NCBI GenBank assembly: GCA_025463415.1
Contig: JAOBWO010000237.1
Location: 1 to 44,184, forward strand
Direction: 5' to 3'
Length of the DNA stretch: 44,184 nt
From: Acidimicrobiales bacterium
GTDB lineage: Bacteria; Actinomycetota; Acidimicrobiia; Acidimicrobiales; Ilumatobacteraceae
Positions 1-8,256 of the stretch are shown in pieces. The notes under the pieces were generated by a model that saw only the letters and a program-made list of their open reading frames with translations, made no database searches and was not told the DNA's origin. The position numbers and the translations under genes are program-made. Numbering within the stretch: position 1 is the first letter of the stretch; the number at the start of each line of letters is the position of its first letter.

Positions 1-486
1 GGCGATGATCGGGACGAACCGCAGCATCTGCACGTTTGCGTCGACGAGATCGTCGCCGACCCTCCACAGGCCGGCGATCAACGCCAGGCCCGCGCCGATC
101 GGGATGCCGAAGGCGAGACCTTTCAACACCCGCTGGAGCGAGGCCCAGAGCGCGGTCGTGAGCGTGCCGTCGCGGAGGAGGTCCCACGCGGCGGTGAGGA
201 CGGTGGAGGGGGCGGCGAGGTGCCGCTTGGACACCCAACCGGCCCGTGATGCGACCTCCCAGAACGCGAAGAGCACGACGACGCCGAGGAACCGCTCGAG
301 TCCACGTGGCAGCCGCCATCGACTGCGGCGCCCGCCGGTTCCAGTGCGCAACGTCTCCAGATCGACCGCATCGGACGACTCGGATGCCCTGAGCTCGTCA
401 GGGGCGAGGACGCGCCCGGGCGCGAGATTCGAGGGGCTCGCGCTGCGTTGTGACGCCACAGCAACGCGAGGTTGGACGGCGGTCAT
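1..486 (-). CDS. ABC transporter permease, sulfonate/taurine type (SsuC/TauC-like), 3'-truncated by window edge
   Basis: The ORF track does not list this frame; I translated it by hand. It starts at the ATG on 486-484 and stays open to base 1, giving 162 residues. A polar N-terminal tail of about 60 residues is followed by a first membrane helix (FLGVVVLFAFWEV), a family-typical stretch (APSTVLTAAWDLL) and a second helix (GIPIGAGLALIAGLW) that match the start of BPD_transp_1 permeases of the SsuC/TauC/nitrate group. The protein would form the membrane channel of an importer. Its ATG overlaps the stop of the binding-protein gene in an ATGA, so the two are probably translationally coupled. The EAA loop and the ATPase gene would lie left of the window. 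The substrate is inferred from the family only; aliphatic sulfonates, taurine, nitrate or a pyrimidine precursor are all possible. Confidence 0.85.
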   Translation of the reverse strand, partial: MTAVQPRVAVASQRSASPSNLAPGRVLAPDELRASESSDAVDLETLRTGTGGRRSRWRLPRGLERFLGVVVLFAFWEVASRAGWVSKRHLAAPSTVLTAAWDLLRDGTLTTALWASLQRVLKGLAFGIPIGAGLALIAGLWRVGDDLVDANVQMLRFVPIIA

Positions 487-1742
487 GAGCCTTGTGTCGC
501 CGCCACGAGGGCGTTGAACCGTGGGTCGAAGGAGGCGGAGACGTCAACGGTCGACGGGATCTGACCGGACTTGGCGAACAGGTCGGCGAGGTGTTGCTGC
601 GGCTCGAGCAGATCACCGGGGATCTGGAAGAAGTTCGTGACGCCGTTCTCCGCAACCAGCTCTGCCGCCCGTTCCGGGGTGAGACCGTAGGTCTTCACGT
701 AGACACCCTGGGCGATCAGGTCCTGATGGTCGCGCAGGTAGGCGAACGCACGCACCAGCCGGGTGATGTAGTCGGCCAGCGCGGCCGACTTGCCCGCGTC
801 AGTCAGAGCCTCGGTGGTCGAGATCAGCACCGAGGTGCGGTCGGGCAGCGCTGCCGCCTTGATGACGAGCTTGGCGGTCGGGTCGTTGGCCAGGTAGGCA
901 CTGGTCAGCGGTTCGGTCTGGATGCCTGCGTCGGCGGAGCCACCCTCCAGCGTTGCCGTCACGGAGATCTGGGGGACGTCGACGACGTTGATGTCGTCCT
1001 CGGTGAGCCCGACGGCATCGAGCGCCTCGAGCAACACGGCCTCGCCGGCTGTGCCCTTCTGGAACGCGACGGTCTTGCCCTTGAGATCAGCCCAACCGCT
1101 GATGTCGTCGTGCCCCGGGGCGGTGACGAGGCCGTAGCCGCCCTGCTTCGACGACGCCCAGCCGGCGATGCCGACGAGGTCGAGGCCGGCCGACTGGGCG
1201 AAGATCAACGGTGTGGTGCCGATGAACCCGGCGTCGAGTGCACCGCCCTGGAACGCTTGCAACATGGGTGGGCCGCCGACGAACGCGGCGTAGTCGACGG
1301 TGTACGGGAAGTCCTGGTCCTGTCCCGCCTCACCGAGCACCGTCTTGAGGTAGTCGAGCTGATCACCGATGCGCAGCGTGACGCCGGCGGGCACCGGGGG
1401 AGCCGTGACAGGCACCGTCGTGGTCTCGGCAGCGGTGGTGGCCGGTGCCGCGGTGGTGTCGGATGCGGTGTCCGTGGTGGTCGTGCTCGGTGGCGAGTCG
1501 GCCGTCGAATCGGTGGTGCTCGCCTCGGTCGCCGGTGAGCTCGCCGTGACCGGGTCCGTCGGCGCGGTCGTGGCTGCACTGCTGGCGGAAGCGGCGACTG
1601 TGCTCGTCGGCGCGTCCGTCGCACGGGTCGATGCGTCGGAGCTGCAGCTCGCGACGAACGTGCCGGCGAGCACGGTGAGGCTGATCAGCCTGACGCCGTG
1701 CCCGAATCGTCGCGGGTGTGTGGTCACTCCTGGGGTGCGCAT
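483..1742 (-). CDS. Substrate-binding lipoprotein of a sulfonate/nitrate-type ABC transporter (SsuA/TauA-like)
   Basis: The 419-residue product binds substrate outside the membrane and delivers it to the permease encoded just downstream. The ORF track extends it to 2345, but the true start is the ATG at 1742. An AGGAAGG ribosome site lies 5 bases upstream, and a lipoprotein signal peptide begins there (arginines, a hydrophobic run, then lipobox VASC with Cys33). Residues 36-110 are a Thr/Ser/Ala/Pro linker, the type actinobacteria use to lift binding domains through the envelope. The rest is an NMT1/SBP_bac_3-like domain with the family pattern GGALDAGFIGTTPLI and a two-lobed alternation. Ligand specificity cannot be read from the sequence. 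A monooxygenase of the NtaA/DszA family lies 1.9 kb away and a siroheme sulfite reductase further on, which fits an organosulfur substrate but does not prove it. Confidence 0.85.
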   Translation of the reverse strand: MRTPGVTTHPRRFGHGVRLISLTVLAGTFVASCSSDASTRATDAPTSTVAASASSAATTAPTDPVTASSPATEASTTDSTADSPPSTTTTDTASDTTAAPATTAAETTTVPVTAPPVPAGVTLRIGDQLDYLKTVLGEAGQDQDFPYTVDYAAFVGGPPMLQAFQGGALDAGFIGTTPLIFAQSAGLDLVGIAGWASSKQGGYGLVTAPGHDDISGWADLKGKTVAFQKGTAGEAVLLEALDAVGLTEDDINVVDVPQISVTATLEGGSADAGIQTEPLTSAYLANDPTAKLVIKAAALPDRTSVLISTTEALTDAGKSAALADYITRLVRAFAYLRDHQDLIAQGVYVKTYGLTPERAAELVAENGVTNFFQIPGDLLEPQQHLADLFAKSGQIPSTVDVSASFDPRFNALVAATQGS

Positions 1743-1777
1743 CTCGGCCTTCCTGTAAATGTTGATCGGTTTAGTCA

Positions 1778-1807
1778 AGATTACATCGAACGACGCTTGT
1801 CGACAAC
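1778..1807 (-). promoter_or_regulatory. Possible promoter of the ssuA-like operon
   Basis: On the minus strand TTGTCG (1807-1802), an 18-base spacer and TAATCT (1783-1778) resemble -35 and -10 boxes. TAATCT fits the actinobacterial TANNNT rule. Transcription would start about 30 bases upstream of the ATG at 1742 and include the AGGAAGG ribosome site. The -35 match is partial, so this is a suggestion. Confidence 0.35.
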
Positions 1808-1979
1808 CAAATGTGGAAAGAACTTCCGCATCGCGAAAGATCCCCAGGTCTGCCGGCCGGCTGGCGCGGGGGATTCCGCGAGTCCTGCGCCTGAAATTGC
1901 TCAGGTGCTGCGCCGCCCCGGCCGATAGTTGCTGTGACCCATCTGCGCACGGCGTGGACGGCAGCACGCAGAGGATGGA

Positions 1980-3608
1980 GTGGCAGTGGAGGGCGTCGGA
2001 GGGGCAGCAGAGCACGGCGGCAAGGCACGTGATGCCTCGTTGCACGCGCTCCTGGTGCAGCACCCGAATGCCCTCGTCGCCGCCGCTGACGCCCACGGTC
2101 TCTTCGTCGAGGTGCCGGCGAGCGTCGAACTGCTCGGCCACCGCGTGGTCGAAGCCCGTTCCGCGCTGGACCTGGTGGAACCCGCGTGTCGGGCAGCCGT
2201 CATGGAGGCATGGGAGAAGGCCCTGGAGCTCGGCGGGGGCATCGCACCGGTGACCCTGATCGGCGGTGCCGAGGCGTCGTTCTACTTCATCGACGTTCGG
2301 CCGAGCCACGGGGTCCTGATGGTGATCCTCGCCGCTGACGAGCACATCGAACTGGTCGCCGCGCTCGCCGGACGTGAGCCGGTGATGCCGAAGTCCGGCC
2401 GCACCGACAAGGACGAGCTGGCGATCATCCGCTTCGCCGATGATCGCGCGTTGCGGATGCTCGGGTTCACGCTCGACGAGATCGTCGGATGCCGATCATT
2501 GGATCTGATCCACCCGGACGACCAGTTCAAGGCGATCGACGCCTGGATGGAGATGCTCAGCACTCCCGGCGCAGTGACGCGGTTGCGGGCCCGTCACAAG
2601 CGCGGTGACGGATCGTGGCTGTGGGTGGAGTTGACCAACAACAACCTCCTCGCCGGCCCGGAGCACTCGGTGGTGACCGAGATGATCGACATCGCCGACG
2701 AGATGTCGGCGCTGGAAGCGGTGCGGCAGCGTGAGCAGCTCCTGCTCCGTCTGGCGGATGCACTTCCGTCCGGGGTGCTGCACATCGACCGCGACCGCAA
2801 CGTCGTGTACGGCAACTCCCAGCTGCACCGCGTTGTCGGCATCGGTCCGGTCGCGACGCTCGCAGACCAACTCGCCGCCGTCATCCCGGAGGACCGGTTC
2901 GTGCTGGAGAGCAGCCTGGTCTCGGTGCTCGTGGACGGCCTCGACGCAGATCTCGAAGTGCGTCTCGCGTTGCCGGGTGAGACCAAGATCCGGTACTGCT
3001 CGATCGCGATCCGATCGTTGACCGATGCCGATGACGCGCCGGTCGGCGCGGTGCTGTGCATCGACGATGTGACCGAGGCGTCCGTCCTGCGTGCCGAGCT
3101 GGAGATCCGGGCCACGACGGACGATCTCACCGGCTGCCTGAACCGGGCGGCCGTGCTGCGCGAGCTCGATGCTGCCTTGGCCCACCATGCCGACCACTCG
3201 CCAGGCACTGCGGTGGTGTTCCTCGACCTCGACGGCTTCAAAGAGGTCAACGACACGTTCGGGCACACCACCGGCGATCGTCTGCTCGTCAGCGCCGCCG
3301 ATCAACTGCGCAGCGCGATGCGCTCGATCGACTTCATCGGTCGGCTCGGCGGCGACGAGTTCGTCGTCGTGCTGCCTGCCGTTCGATCGATCGAGGAGGC
3401 GACACGAATCGGCATGCGGCTCACCGATGCGCTGGCCCAGCCGGTCGAGATCGTCGGCGGGCTGCCGACTCGCATCCGCTCGAGCATCGGCGTGGCGTGG
3501 ACCGACATCGTCGGCGTGACCTCCGAGACGCTCACTGCGGCGGCTGACCGGGCGATGTACGAGTCGAAGCGGGCCGGAACGGCAGAGCCGGTGTTCGTCT
3601 CGCTCTGA
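1980..3608 (+). CDS. Diguanylate cyclase with three PAS-like domains (GGDEF protein 1)
   Basis: The 542-residue soluble protein should make cyclic di-GMP from two GTP. It starts at GTG 1980, preceded by a purine-rich AGAGGA. Residues about 20-120 and 250-370 look like PAS folds. Residues 140-245 are a clear PAS (IHPDDQF, then RHKRGDGSWLWVE). The GGDEF domain covers 375-540, with DDLTGCLNR at its start, DLDGFKEVNDTFGHTTGD, and GGDEF at 457-461. RSID at 448-451 lies exactly five residues before GGDEF, where the product-inhibition I-site belongs, so feedback inhibition is likely. No membrane helix is visible, so the signal is probably cytosolic or redox/ligand based. It is transcribed away from the ssuA-like operon, and its stop abuts the stop of the convergent monooxygenase gene without a gap. 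Confidence 0.9.
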   Translation: MAVEGVGGAAEHGGKARDASLHALLVQHPNALVAAADAHGLFVEVPASVELLGHRVVEARSALDLVEPACRAAVMEAWEKALELGGGIAPVTLIGGAEASFYFIDVRPSHGVLMVILAADEHIELVAALAGREPVMPKSGRTDKDELAIIRFADDRALRMLGFTLDEIVGCRSLDLIHPDDQFKAIDAWMEMLSTPGAVTRLRARHKRGDGSWLWVELTNNNLLAGPEHSVVTEMIDIADEMSALEAVRQREQLLLRLADALPSGVLHIDRDRNVVYGNSQLHRVVGIGPVATLADQLAAVIPEDRFVLESSLVSVLVDGLDADLEVRLALPGETKIRYCSIAIRSLTDADDAPVGAVLCIDDVTEASVLRAELEIRATTDDLTGCLNRAAVLRELDAALAHHADHSPGTAVVFLDLDGFKEVNDTFGHTTGDRLLVSAADQLRSAMRSIDFIGRLGGDEFVVVLPAVRSIEEATRIGMRLTDALAQPVEIVGGLPTRIRSSIGVAWTDIVGVTSETLTAAADRAMYESKRAGTAEPVFVSL

Positions 3609-4952
3609 TCAGGCGTACGGGCCGGCGGGACGCGGCAGCTGAAGCTTGTCGCGCAGCGTGCCGGGGGAGTAGCCGCCTTGGACCACGCCGCGGTGCTGGA
3701 GGATCGGCACGACGTGGTCGGCGAACAGCGCGAGGTCAGCAGGAAGCCGCAGCGGCTGCAGGGTGAACCCGTCCGCGCCGCCTGCGCGCCACCACGACTC
3801 GATGAGGTCGGCCAGACCCTCCGGCGTGCCGGTGAAGTGCAGGCCGCCCGGCAGCGTGGCGAACCGCGCGGCGGCCTGGCGGAAGGTGAGCCCGTCGGCT
3901 CGCGCTGCGGCGCACACGGCAGCGCCGAACGTGCTGCTCGTCGACTTCTCGAACACGTGGTACGGGAACGGGCCGTCAGGATCGAACGCTCCGGTGGTGT
4001 CTGCGTGCACACCGGCGATGTGGAGCAGGTTGAGCAGACGGAACTCCTCGCTCGATGCGGCCTCGAGGCGCTGCCACGCTGCTTCGGCTTCGGTCTCGGT
4101 GCTGCCCAGCACGAAAGAGAGCCCCGGCAGGGTGCGGATCGAGTCGGGCGATCGCCCGTTGCCGGCGGCGACATCGCGGATCCTGCGCCGGAAGGCGATG
4201 CCGTCGTCCAGCGTCGACTGAGGGGTGAAGACGAGGTCGGCGAAGCGGCCCGCGAGGGCGACGCCGGCGGGGGAGGAACCGGCCTGGGCCAGCACCGGGT
4301 GTCCCTGGGGTGACCGCGCCATCGGCAGCAACCCGGCGACGGAGAAGTGCTGACCCTGGTGGTGCGGAGCGTGGAGCGATGCAGCGTCGGCCCAGATGCC
4401 CGTCGATCGCGAGGCGACCACCGCGTCGTCCTCCCACGCGTCCCACACCTTGAGCACGACCTCGACGAACTCCTCGGCGATGCCGTACCGATCGGCGTGG
4501 TCGGGGTGCACCTGGACGGGGAAGTTGGCCGCGGCGTACGGCGAGCCGGTCGTGACGATGTTCCAGCCGGCGCGACCGCGGCTGAGGTGGTCCAGCGTCG
4601 CGAAGCGGCGAGCGAGGTCCCACGGTGTGCTGTACGTCGTCGAAGCGGTGGCGGCCAACCCGATGTGCTTCGTGACCGGCGCGAGCGCGGCCAGCAGATC
4701 GATCGGATCGAAGCCGGACTGCGCCATGAACCGCGGGCGGAACTCCGCCACGCCGGGCGAGTCGGCGAAGAACAGTGAGTCGATCACGCCCCCCTCGGCG
4801 ATCCGCGCGACGTCGATGAAGTGATCGAGGTCGAGCATGCCGGGGTGTTCGACCTCACTGACCTTCCACGACGACTCGTGGTACCCGTACCCGGCGACGA
4901 AGACGTTGAGGTGGGCGAAGCGATCGGTAGGAATCGTCTCGGGATCGGTCAT
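3609..4952 (-). CDS. LLM-class flavin-dependent monooxygenase, NtaA/SnaA/DszA family
   Basis: The 447-residue protein matches the bacterial luciferase-like TIM-barrel monooxygenases that use reduced FMN supplied by a separate reductase. The family includes nitrilotriacetate monooxygenase, pristinamycin IIA synthase and dibenzothiophene-sulfone monooxygenase. Family features are the early beta strand (RFAHLNVFVAGYGYHESSW), FFADSPGVAEF, the LEPIDLLAAL-type stretch with thresholds for FMN binding (GLAATASTTYSTPWDLARRFATLDHLS), GRAGWNIVTTGSP, and HPVLAQAGSSPAG. The length is normal. A CAGACT hexamer six bases before the ATG resembles the leaderless promoters elsewhere here. No flavin reductase lies nearby. 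The neighbouring sulfonate-type importer suggests, by position only, a role in sulfur or nitrogen scavenging from organics; the substrate is unknown. Confidence 0.9.
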   Translation of the reverse strand: MTDPETIPTDRFAHLNVFVAGYGYHESSWKVSEVEHPGMLDLDHFIDVARIAEGGVIDSLFFADSPGVAEFRPRFMAQSGFDPIDLLAALAPVTKHIGLAATASTTYSTPWDLARRFATLDHLSRGRAGWNIVTTGSPYAAANFPVQVHPDHADRYGIAEEFVEVVLKVWDAWEDDAVVASRSTGIWADAASLHAPHHQGQHFSVAGLLPMARSPQGHPVLAQAGSSPAGVALAGRFADLVFTPQSTLDDGIAFRRRIRDVAAGNGRSPDSIRTLPGLSFVLGSTETEAEAAWQRLEAASSEEFRLLNLLHIAGVHADTTGAFDPDGPFPYHVFEKSTSSTFGAAVCAAARADGLTFRQAAARFATLPGGLHFTGTPEGLADLIESWWRAGGADGFTLQPLRLPADLALFADHVVPILQHRGVVQGGYSPGTLRDKLQLPRPAGPYA

Positions 4953-4958
4953 CGACCG

Positions 4959-4964
4959 AGTCTG
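4959..4964 (-). promoter_or_regulatory. Weak -10-like hexamer of the LLM monooxygenase gene
   Basis: CAGACT on the minus strand ends six bases before the ATG at 4952. It differs from the TANNNT pattern at the first base. Spacing matches the leaderless genes of this window, but the match is imperfect. Confidence 0.25.
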
Positions 4965-5015
4965 CCGTCGTTTGCCGGATGGCGTCGGCAGGGATTCGTT
5001 GGGCGTCGGTCAGCC

Positions 5016-5426
5016 TCAGGGACGGCGGAAGTTCGCCCACATGGTCTTGCCCTCTTCGTCGAGGCGCGTGCCCCATTCATCGGCGATGTCGTCGACGATC
5101 TCGAGCCCACGTCCGCCGTGCTCGTCGACGTGTTCGGCCGGCGTGGGCAGGGTGGGATCGTGGTCGTGGACCTCGAGCCGCAGGGGATCAGCGTCCCAGG
5201 CGTGCAGATGGCCGCCCTGCCCGGTGTGCAGCACGACGTTCGACACCAGCTCGCTCGCGACGAGGCTGACGTCGGCCGCGAACGCCCCTGGCTCCAAGTG
5301 CAGTGGCCCCAAAGCGGTCCGTGCCGCACGAGGTGCCGCCGGATCGTTGCCGAACTCGAAGGCGACGTCCGGCTGGGACCACTCTCGTGGGTCGGCGTCG
5401 CCTGCTCCGTTCATACTCTCTGTCAT
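5016..5426 (-). CDS. RsbW-like ATP-binding protein (anti-sigma factor / serine kinase family)
   Basis: The 136-residue protein is a single GHKL ATPase domain of the RsbW/SpoIIAB type, which holds sigma factors or phosphorylates anti-anti-sigma partners. The N-box is visible as ELVSNVVLHT and the G1-type glycine box as GGRGLEIVDD followed by DEWG. The length is typical of stand-alone actinobacterial members. I chose the ATG at 5426; a second ATG lies 12 bases downstream (5414), and the ORF track extends further with no support. No sigma factor or STAS partner is present in the window. It is transcribed divergently from a GGDEF gene with a shared short control region that contains a 7-bp inverted repeat. 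A link between general stress control and c-di-GMP is inference from this arrangement. Confidence 0.8.
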   Translation of the reverse strand: MTESMNGAGDADPREWSQPDVAFEFGNDPAAPRAARTALGPLHLEPGAFAADVSLVASELVSNVVLHTGQGGHLHAWDADPLRLEVHDHDPTLPTPAEHVDEHGGRGLEIVDDIADEWGTRLDEEGKTMWANFRRP

Positions 5427-5444
5427 ACCCCAACGGGACCCCCG

Positions 5445-5468
5445 CCGAGACTCCGGCATGCGTCTCGG
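5445..5468. promoter_or_regulatory. Inverted repeat in the divergent control region (candidate operator)
   Basis: CCGAGAC and GTCTCGG form perfect 7-bp arms separated by 10 bases. It lies between the RsbW-like gene (minus) and GGDEF protein 2 (plus), where a dimeric regulator could act on both. No family is recognised. Confidence 0.35.
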
Positions 5469-5510
5469 TCACGGTTCATGCCGCTGACCAGCTGATCCAC
5501 GCCTTCACAT

Positions 5511-6887
5511 TTGCTCAAGCGCGTGCGGAACATCGCCGAAGACAACAACGTGGGAACTGCAGCGGACCGGGCATTCAGGTCGATGAGTCGGCGCGAGGGC
5601 CACTACACGCTGCTGCTCGACGAGCAGTTCAACATCATCTGGCACTGTGACTCGCTCAGTCCGATGCTCGGCTTCGACGATCTCGTCGGCCACAACGCAG
5701 CCGACTACGTGCACCCCGACGACCTCGAGCTGGTGCTCCAGACGCTGCTGCAGGTCGCCAACTCCGACGGCTACGACCGCCTCGATCCCACCCACTCGCC
5801 CGAGTCCGCCGACATCCGCATCTGCGACGTCGACGGGCGTTGGCACACCTTCGCGGTGACCACCTACGACCACCTCGACGACGAGGGCGTGCAAGCCGTG
5901 CTCTGCACCTGCACGCTCATCCGTGACAGATCCGATGTCAGCCGGACGATCGAGATGCTCGGCTCCGGGGCCGACGTCGAGGCCGTGCTGCCCGTCGTGG
6001 CACGCCTGGCCGACCGATCACTCGGCGGCAACACCCGCACCGCGTTCGCGTGGCGCACCGGCGAGCGCGTGCAGCGGGTCTGCGCGCTCGACGAGGCCAC
6101 GCTCGACCCCCGCCTGTGCACCGCTGTCGATCTGGTGTGGTCACTCGATCTGCGCGAGCCATTGATCATCACCGACCTCGACGACCCTCGTCTCGGCGCG
6201 TCGGGCCCACTGGCTCGCGAGCACGGCTTCATCGCCGCGTTCCTCGTGCCCATCGAAGAGCCCAACGGCAACGCCGTGATCGGCGCGATGGTGGCCTGGG
6301 GCAAGTCGATCGTCGAGTTCCAGGTCGCCCGTCAGTCGCCGATCCACGTCGCGCTGCGCCTCGCCGCGCTCGCCATCGCCGACAGCCGCACGAAGCGCGA
6401 CCTGCGCTGGGCAGCGGCCCACGATCCTCTGACGGGGCTGATCAACCGGGCCGAGTTCGCTCGCGCACTGGAGCACGCTGCTGCCGCCGACGATGTCGTC
6501 CTGTTGTACATCGACCTCGACGACTTCAAGCCGATCAACGACCTGTACGGTCACGCGGTCGGCGACAAGGTGCTGATCGAAGTCGGCCGACGGATCACCG
6601 ATGTGATCGGGCCACGAGATGTGGTCGGTCGCCTCGGCGGCGACGAGTTCGCCGTCGTCTGCGGCGGCACGGACGACCCGATCTACGGCCGTGACGTCGC
6701 CAACCGCATCGTCAGCGCCGTGCACGAACCGATCGACAGCCAAGGCGTCGATGTCCGGGTTGGCGCATCGGTCGGTGTCGCAGTGGGCGCTCAGCCATTG
6801 GTGGCCGCGCACCTCATGCAGCGTGCCGACGATGCCCTGTACCTCGCCAAGGCATCCGGCAAGAACACCGTCCGCCTCGCCGGCTGA
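5511..6887 (+). CDS. Diguanylate cyclase with PAS and GAF-like domains (GGDEF protein 2)
   Basis: This 458-residue soluble protein has a PAS domain at about 30-140 (YVHPDDLELVLQTLL), a GAF-like region at about 150-290, and a complete GGDEF domain from 300. It shows HDPLTGLINR, DLDDFKPINDLYGHAVGD and GGDEF at 376-380, so cyclase activity is expected. The residues where an RxxD inhibition site should be read GPRD, so the arginine is displaced and the canonical I-site is missing, unlike the two neighbouring cyclases. The start is uncertain: the ORF opens at TTG 5511 with no ribosome site, GTG 5523 is possible, and ATG 5583 has only a weak AGG before it but sits right at the PAS domain. It is divergent from the RsbW-like gene and convergent with GGDEF protein 3 across a strong hairpin. 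Confidence 0.85.
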   Translation: MLKRVRNIAEDNNVGTAADRAFRSMSRREGHYTLLLDEQFNIIWHCDSLSPMLGFDDLVGHNAADYVHPDDLELVLQTLLQVANSDGYDRLDPTHSPESADIRICDVDGRWHTFAVTTYDHLDDEGVQAVLCTCTLIRDRSDVSRTIEMLGSGADVEAVLPVVARLADRSLGGNTRTAFAWRTGERVQRVCALDEATLDPRLCTAVDLVWSLDLREPLIITDLDDPRLGASGPLAREHGFIAAFLVPIEEPNGNAVIGAMVAWGKSIVEFQVARQSPIHVALRLAALAIADSRTKRDLRWAAAHDPLTGLINRAEFARALEHAAAADDVVLLYIDLDDFKPINDLYGHAVGDKVLIEVGRRITDVIGPRDVVGRLGGDEFAVVCGGTDDPIYGRDVANRIVSAVHEPIDSQGVDVRVGASVGVAVGAQPLVAAHLMQRADDALYLAKASGKNTVRLAG

Positions 6888-6895
6888 GCCGATCC

Positions 6896-6915
6896 GCCAG
6901 CCCTGCGGGGCTGGC
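6896..6915. terminator. Bidirectional hairpin between convergent GGDEF genes
   Basis: GCCAGCCC, loop TGCG, GGGCTGGC gives a perfect 8-bp GC-rich stem with a four-base loop. It sits in the 40-bp gap between the stops at 6887 and 6928. There is no clear T-run, which is usual for actinobacterial terminators. Confidence 0.65.
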
Positions 6916-6927
6916 TCGCTCTGCCGG

Positions 6928-8256
6928 TCAGACCAGCGAGGGGTCGAGCTCGGTCTCCCGGGCGTCCAGTTCGTCGTGCACGTCGACGAGGTCCATCGCC
7001 TCGGAGGCAGCGAACGCGATGCGGTTGACGATCCGGTTGCGGCCGGTGCGCTTGGCGCGCATCAACCGCTCGTCGGCGAGCTGGAGGAGCACCTGGTAGT
7101 CGCCGGACTCAGTGGTGTCGGCCACGCCGGCGGACACCGTGAAGGCGGGAGTGCGGCCGTCGCTGACGGCAGCGATCAACTCGAGCCGGACTCGCTCGAG
7201 GATCTCGGTGGCGCCGATGGAATCGGTGTACGGCATGACCACGACGAACTCCTCGCCGCCGTGACGCGAGACCAGATCGGCGGCGCGCACGGTGTTGCGC
7301 AGCGTGCGTGCGAAGAGGCGCAGCGCACGATCACCGGTGTCGTGTCCGTACGTGTCGTTCAGCCGCTTGAAGTGGTCCAGATCGCAGATGCCGACGGCGA
7401 AGGGCACGTCGTCGCGCATGAGGATGCGCACCGAGTTCTCCATGCTGCGCCGGTTGTTCAACCCGGTCAACGGATCGGTGCTGGCCTGCAGCTGGGTCTG
7501 CGCCGTGGCGCGAAGCATGCCGACGTACTGGCCGGCCTGGTGGGCGACGGACTCGACCCGGTCGCGCTCGGTGGCATCCAGCGGCATGCCCTCGCGGACG
7601 ACGTGGACGACTCCGGTCGCACGTCCGACGACGCTGACCGGAACGCACAGCGCGGCGAGGTTGGCGATGCCTCGTTCGGCGAGGTGCGGGCAGCAGTCGA
7701 GCTGATCGCTCGACGCGAACTGGAGGGTCTGACCGTTGCGCACCGCGGGGCAGCCGCGCGGCGTGGCGACCTCGCACACGCTGGCGCCCGTGCAGTTGCT
7801 GGTGCTGACGACGGTCTGGAGGTGGGCGTCGCTGTTGTCCGCAAGGAGGATCGATGCGCTGAGGTCGGTGCCGGCCATCGACAGCGCCTTGGCGGCGACA
7901 CCGAGCGCCATCGTCTCGCTGTCGGCCATGTCCAGGGCACGCCCGAGCCGCGCATCGAATGCTTGCCGCTCGTTCTGCTGACGGAGCTCCTCGGTGATGC
8001 GGAACGAGGCCTTGCGCTGGGTCGTCAGCAGGACGCGCAGCGGCACGGCGACGACGACGAGGATCAAGAAGGTGGTGACGGCGACGAAGGCAGCCCACGA
8101 CATGGCCTCGGTGGTCTGGGTCTGGGCGATCGCGTTGCCGATGCATGCGATGGAGACGACGACGCCGAGGTTGAGCAACACCGTCGGCCACGTGCCGCTC
8201 ATCATGTTGAGGCGCTGCGTGCTGCGCGCTTTGTCGACCCTGGACTGACCACTCAT
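6928..8256 (-). CDS. Membrane diguanylate cyclase with cysteine-rich GAF domain (GGDEF protein 3)
   Basis: With the ATG at 8256 the product has 442 residues; the ORF track's longer start at 8355 adds unsupported residues. Two membrane helices (about 24-46 and 54-78) are followed by a GAF domain (about 115-250) and a GGDEF domain (255-420). The active-site variant is GGEEF at 333-337, which is catalytically competent in this family. RAAD at 324-327 lies five residues upstream and is a proper I-site. The GAF domain carries six cysteines (155, 161, 169, 188, 189, 204), including a CEVATPRGCP stretch and a CCPHL stretch. Similar cysteine-bearing GAF domains occur in actinobacterial cyclases, and metal, heme or redox sensing is plausible but unproven. 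The start codon overlaps the stop of a short upstream reading frame in an ATGA. Confidence 0.9.
   Translation of the reverse strand: MSGQSRVDKARSTQRLNMMSGTWPTVLLNLGVVVSIACIGNAIAQTQTTEAMSWAAFVAVTTFLILVVVAVPLRVLLTTQRKASFRITEELRQQNERQAFDARLGRALDMADSETMALGVAAKALSMAGTDLSASILLADNSDAHLQTVVSTSNCTGASVCEVATPRGCPAVRNGQTLQFASSDQLDCCPHLAERGIANLAALCVPVSVVGRATGVVHVVREGMPLDATERDRVESVAHQAGQYVGMLRATAQTQLQASTDPLTGLNNRRSMENSVRILMRDDVPFAVGICDLDHFKRLNDTYGHDTGDRALRLFARTLRNTVRAADLVSRHGGEEFVVVMPYTDSIGATEILERVRLELIAAVSDGRTPAFTVSAGVADTTESGDYQVLLQLADERLMRAKRTGRNRIVNRIAFAASEAMDLVDVHDELDARETELDPSLV

Noticed and set aside
1743-2345. 5' extension of the ssuA-like ORF
   Set aside because: It would precede the lipoprotein signal and overlap GGDEF 1 on the other strand.
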